Below are positions 61,764 to 64,000 of a stretch of 64,000 nt of DNA, piece after piece (positions within the stretch are counted from its first letter, which is position 1; each line of letters starts with the position of its first letter). Location of the stretch: the NCBI GenBank assembly GCA_024291935.2, contig CM044310.1, positions 116,260,213-116,324,212 on the forward strand, read 5' to 3'. The notes beneath the pieces were generated by a model. The model made no database searches. It was not told where the DNA came from and saw only the letters and a program-made list of their open reading frames with translations. The stretch is from Okapia johnstoni. Taxonomy: Eukaryota > Chordata > Mammalia > Artiodactyla > Giraffidae. Made by a program: the position numbers and the translations under genes.

Positions 61764-62045
61764 TCACAGGGTAGAAAGTTTTCCCTCTGTTTTTGGTTTA
61801 TCCATTTTAATAATCTTTTGTCTTTTTTGCCTCACCTGAAGCCGCGGACCAACCTTTGGTGAGTTCCCCTTAGCTTCAGGTTGGAAGGTTATCATGGATG
61901 TATTGTGGATCGTGGAGATAGGAGAAGCCACCCGAACGATGACGGTGTAGAGGAAGTAGACAGGGACAGGCAGGACGGTGATGGTGATGAGGAATACGAG
62001 CAAGGCTTTAGCCCATGATGGATAAACTCGGGTCACCTCATCTGA
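61764..62045 (-). CDS. SLC6A16: SLC6A16 last coding exon (TM12, C-tail)
   Basis: [39 protein letters not shown]12, then a basic tail. Acceptor TCCCCACAG. Stop TGA at 61766-61764. Confidence 0.95.
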   Translation of the reverse strand, partial: SDEVTRVYPSWAKALLVFLITITVLPVPVYFLYTVIVRVASPISTIHNTSMITFQPEAKGNSPKVGPRLQVRQKRQKIIKMDKPKTEGKLSTL

Positions 62046-64000
62046 CTGTGGGGAAAAGAGAAGAAGCTTTAGAATGCCCAGGTTCTCGGAAGTGGAAGGC
62101 TGAAGAGGGTAGGGATAGGAGACAAACCAAGGCAACAGACTAAATAACTGAATCCCCAGGGAATCAGGGAATCAGATGACTGTGTCCTAGTTGTAAGAGT
62201 GGATTTAGGAGTGGGAGTGGGGAGGAAAAAAGTGGATTGAAAAGTCTCATGTCCACTCCTTAGGGGGTTCTGGGGTCTGGGGAGGGAGGCTCACAATTCT
62301 TGAGTCCCAGGCCAAGTAGGTGATCTCCTTCATAGACAGGTGAATCAGGGTGCTTAAAAACAGGACTAGCAGCACAAATGGAGAGAGAAAACACCACAGC
62401 CAACGATAGATGGGGGAGATGGGGCGGCCCATCATGATACTCAGGTCTGTAAGGAACCTGGGAGGAAGGGTCACAAGACTTTGGGAGGCCCATTCAAGCC
62501 TTGGTGTGGGGGTCAGTCCAAACCTAACCTGGAAGAAACCCCTTAACATTTCTTAAACCTTTCTGTTCACACCTCCACAACCAGTCTTCTTGCCGCTGAT
62601 TCATCCACTTTCAGTCTGGTTTCTGTCCCAGCCCCAGGGTTTTTCTTTTAAATCTCTCTCCTCCATCACCCTTCAGGATAAAAGCCCAACTTCCTGAAAG
62701 TAGTTTCTTTAAGCCCACACATCCACCTTTCTTTGGTGCACCTTCTTAATCCCAATGCATACAATTCAGGTTCCTTCTGCTTAGAACACCCTTCTCTCTT
62801 TCTCTCCTTTGACAAACTTCTCCTTCATCTTTCTATATTCTTATTCTATTCATGCATCCTCTCCTTGACTGACTCTTCGATCTTCTTCAGATAAAAATCT
62901 GTGTTTCTAGCGTGCCCTCAGTTGCCTCCATCCTGTTCAAGGATATGTCTTTCTCCTTGGACTCTGAGAGCAGAAACTAAATTTAATTTATCTCAGTATC
63001 CCCCTGTACTCACCATCAGGCCTGGCACATAGGAGAAGAAATATTTGAGAGTGACTGGTTGCATGAATGAACAAATTGATGCCAAGAGTCACTATCACCT
63101 ATAAACACTGCCAGCCTTGGATTACACGGGGCTTCTCAAATGGTAGTGTGCATATGAATCGCTTGGGGTTCCTGTTAAAATACAGATACAGATCCAAAGG
63201 TCTGGGGTGGAGCCTGAGGGTCTGCATTTCTGATAAGCTCCCAGGTGGTGCCAATGCCACCAGTCCACAGAGCAAGCTTTCAGAAGCAAGGGATTACACA
63301 TTTCAGATGTCCACACTACCCTGGTTGAAAGAAGAGCTCAGGAACTCCTAGGACTTGATATAGACTGTTCGCCACTTTCCCACTTTATATCTATATTCCC
63401 CTGGAACCAGCATGCTCTTCTTTTCTCCCACCCTCCTGGGATCTCTCCATATGCCCTGGGATAAGAGCCTGGCATTAAGAGCAAAAGGGACTCTTAGCTC
63501 TGTGGCAGGAAATTCTGGGATTGGGCCATCACCTCCTGGCCCCATAGATCCAAGCCATAGCGATGGTCTCCAAGATGACAATGAAGAAAAGGGGCAGAGA
63601 TACCCAGTAGTCATCCAGCAGGTTCACATAGTAGCTGCCTGAGGGCCTCACGAAAAGGAGGCTGCCCAGGAACATAGGCACACAGACACCCACTGGAGAG
63701 AAACATCAGATATAAATCAAGGTCAGTATCAAAGCTGTGCTGTATAAGCCCCAGTGGGGTTAAACTAAATGATGGCCATAGGTGGGAGTAGGGTCATAGG
63801 TCAGAGTACCTGCAAGCAGCTTTGAATGCTTCCTGAGGGAAGAGAAAGTATCCTGGAGAGGGGTGATGATGCCTTGTATGATTCCTATCACAGTGCTCAG
63901 CCCCAGATTCACCAGCAACAGGAAGGTAATGATGGACCAGAAGGTGGGTCCAGAAAACAAAGAGACGATGTCACTGAATGTCACAATGACCACACCTGGA
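61764..64000 (-). CDS. SLC6A16: SLC6A16 (NTT5) orphan SLC6 transporter, last four coding exons; 5' part beyond window
   Basis: Exons on the minus strand: 64000-63810 (partial), 63692-63533, 62457-62295, 62045-61764. They give 264 residues from before TM8 to the C-terminus, all in frame with GT-AG introns. TM8 and the following helix ([20 protein letters not shown]) and RKHSKLL match human SLC6A16 closely, as do [12 protein letters not shown] and LPVPVYFLY. This separates it from the neighbouring SLC6A21. It is an orphan with no firmly established substrate to my knowledge. Like its neighbour it has S-T where classic carriers have the Na2-site D-S. The C-terminal tail (about 60 residues, basic, Q/K/R-rich) ends GKLSTL before TGA. 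Confidence 0.92.
62295..62457 (-). CDS. SLC6A16: SLC6A16 exon (TM11)
   Basis: [20 protein letters not shown] then [20 protein letters not shown] and [14 protein letters not shown]. Acceptor CCTCCCAG, donor GTGAGC. Confidence 0.95.
62570..62960 (-). repeat. Probable L2 LINE 3' end, inverted, in SLC6A16 intron
   Basis: TTCAGGATAAAAGCCCAACT, TTCCTTCTGCTTAGAACACC and TCTCCTTCATCTTTCTATAT follow the L2 3' pattern on the complement. Confidence 0.55.
63125..63305 (+). repeat. MER3/MER5-type hAT-Charlie DNA transposon
   Basis: GCTTCTCAAATGGTAGTGTG, GTCTGGGGTGGAGCCTGAGG and AGCTCCCAGGTGGTGCCAAT match the family layout. Confidence 0.65.
63533..63692 (-). CDS. SLC6A16: SLC6A16 exon (TM9, TM10)
   Basis: [33 protein letters not shown] then [20 protein letters not shown]. 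Acceptor TCTCTCCAG, donor GTGATG. 160 nt, the same as SLC6A21 exon 9. Confidence 0.95.
63810..64000 (-). CDS. SLC6A16: SLC6A16 exon (TM8), cut by the window edge
   Basis: [20 protein letters not shown] then [20 protein letters not shown] and [20 protein letters not shown]. No acceptor is visible before position 64000, so the exon continues to the right. Donor GTACTC. Confidence 0.92.

Overview
This is mammalian nuclear DNA from a ruminant, most likely a bovid. The evidence is the large number of Bov-tA/BovA2 SINEs, CHR-type tRNA-Glu SINEs, several BovB (RTE) LINE copies and bovine-type L1 3' ends, together with spliced vertebrate genes bounded by GT-AG introns. No tools were used. Gene names rest on recognising the protein families from memory. 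Exon ends were read by eye from splice sites, and the reading phase was checked across every junction.

Layout. (1) 1-27,590, + strand: the 3' two thirds of TRPM4, a calcium-activated monovalent cation channel. I place 17 exon pieces, from the last 7 bases of one exon at position 1 to a terminal exon carrying only the last residue and the stop. Joined, they give 827 codons plus a stop in one frame, matching about residues 387-1214 of human TRPM4. (2) 27,600-40,140: a gene-free, repeat-rich interval with an inverted pair of BovB elements and further BovB copies, SINEs, MIR and DNA-transposon relics. (3) 40,140-49,670, - strand: a complete 11-exon, 749-aa SLC6-family transporter gene, best identified as SLC6A21. 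It is convergent (tail to tail) with TRPM4. As far as I know the human counterpart is a pseudogene (SLC6A21P), but here all exons are in frame with intact splice sites. (4) 49,680-61,725: intergenic, mostly L1, MLT1, BovB and SINE, interrupted by about 1 kb of CpG-rich non-repetitive DNA at 54,960-55,930 that may be a promoter. (5) 61,725-64,000, - strand: the last four coding exons of SLC6A16 (NTT5), another orphan SLC6 transporter. The gene continues beyond the right edge.

How the genes relate: TRPM4 is a plasma-membrane channel. SLC6A21 and SLC6A16 are tandem, same-strand paralogues sharing matching exon boundaries (for example a 160-nt exon in each), so they arose by local duplication. 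Both have lost residues that form the sodium sites in working SLC6 transporters, so they may not be ordinary sodium-coupled carriers. Most of the window by length is transposon-derived, and several insertions still show clear target-site duplications.
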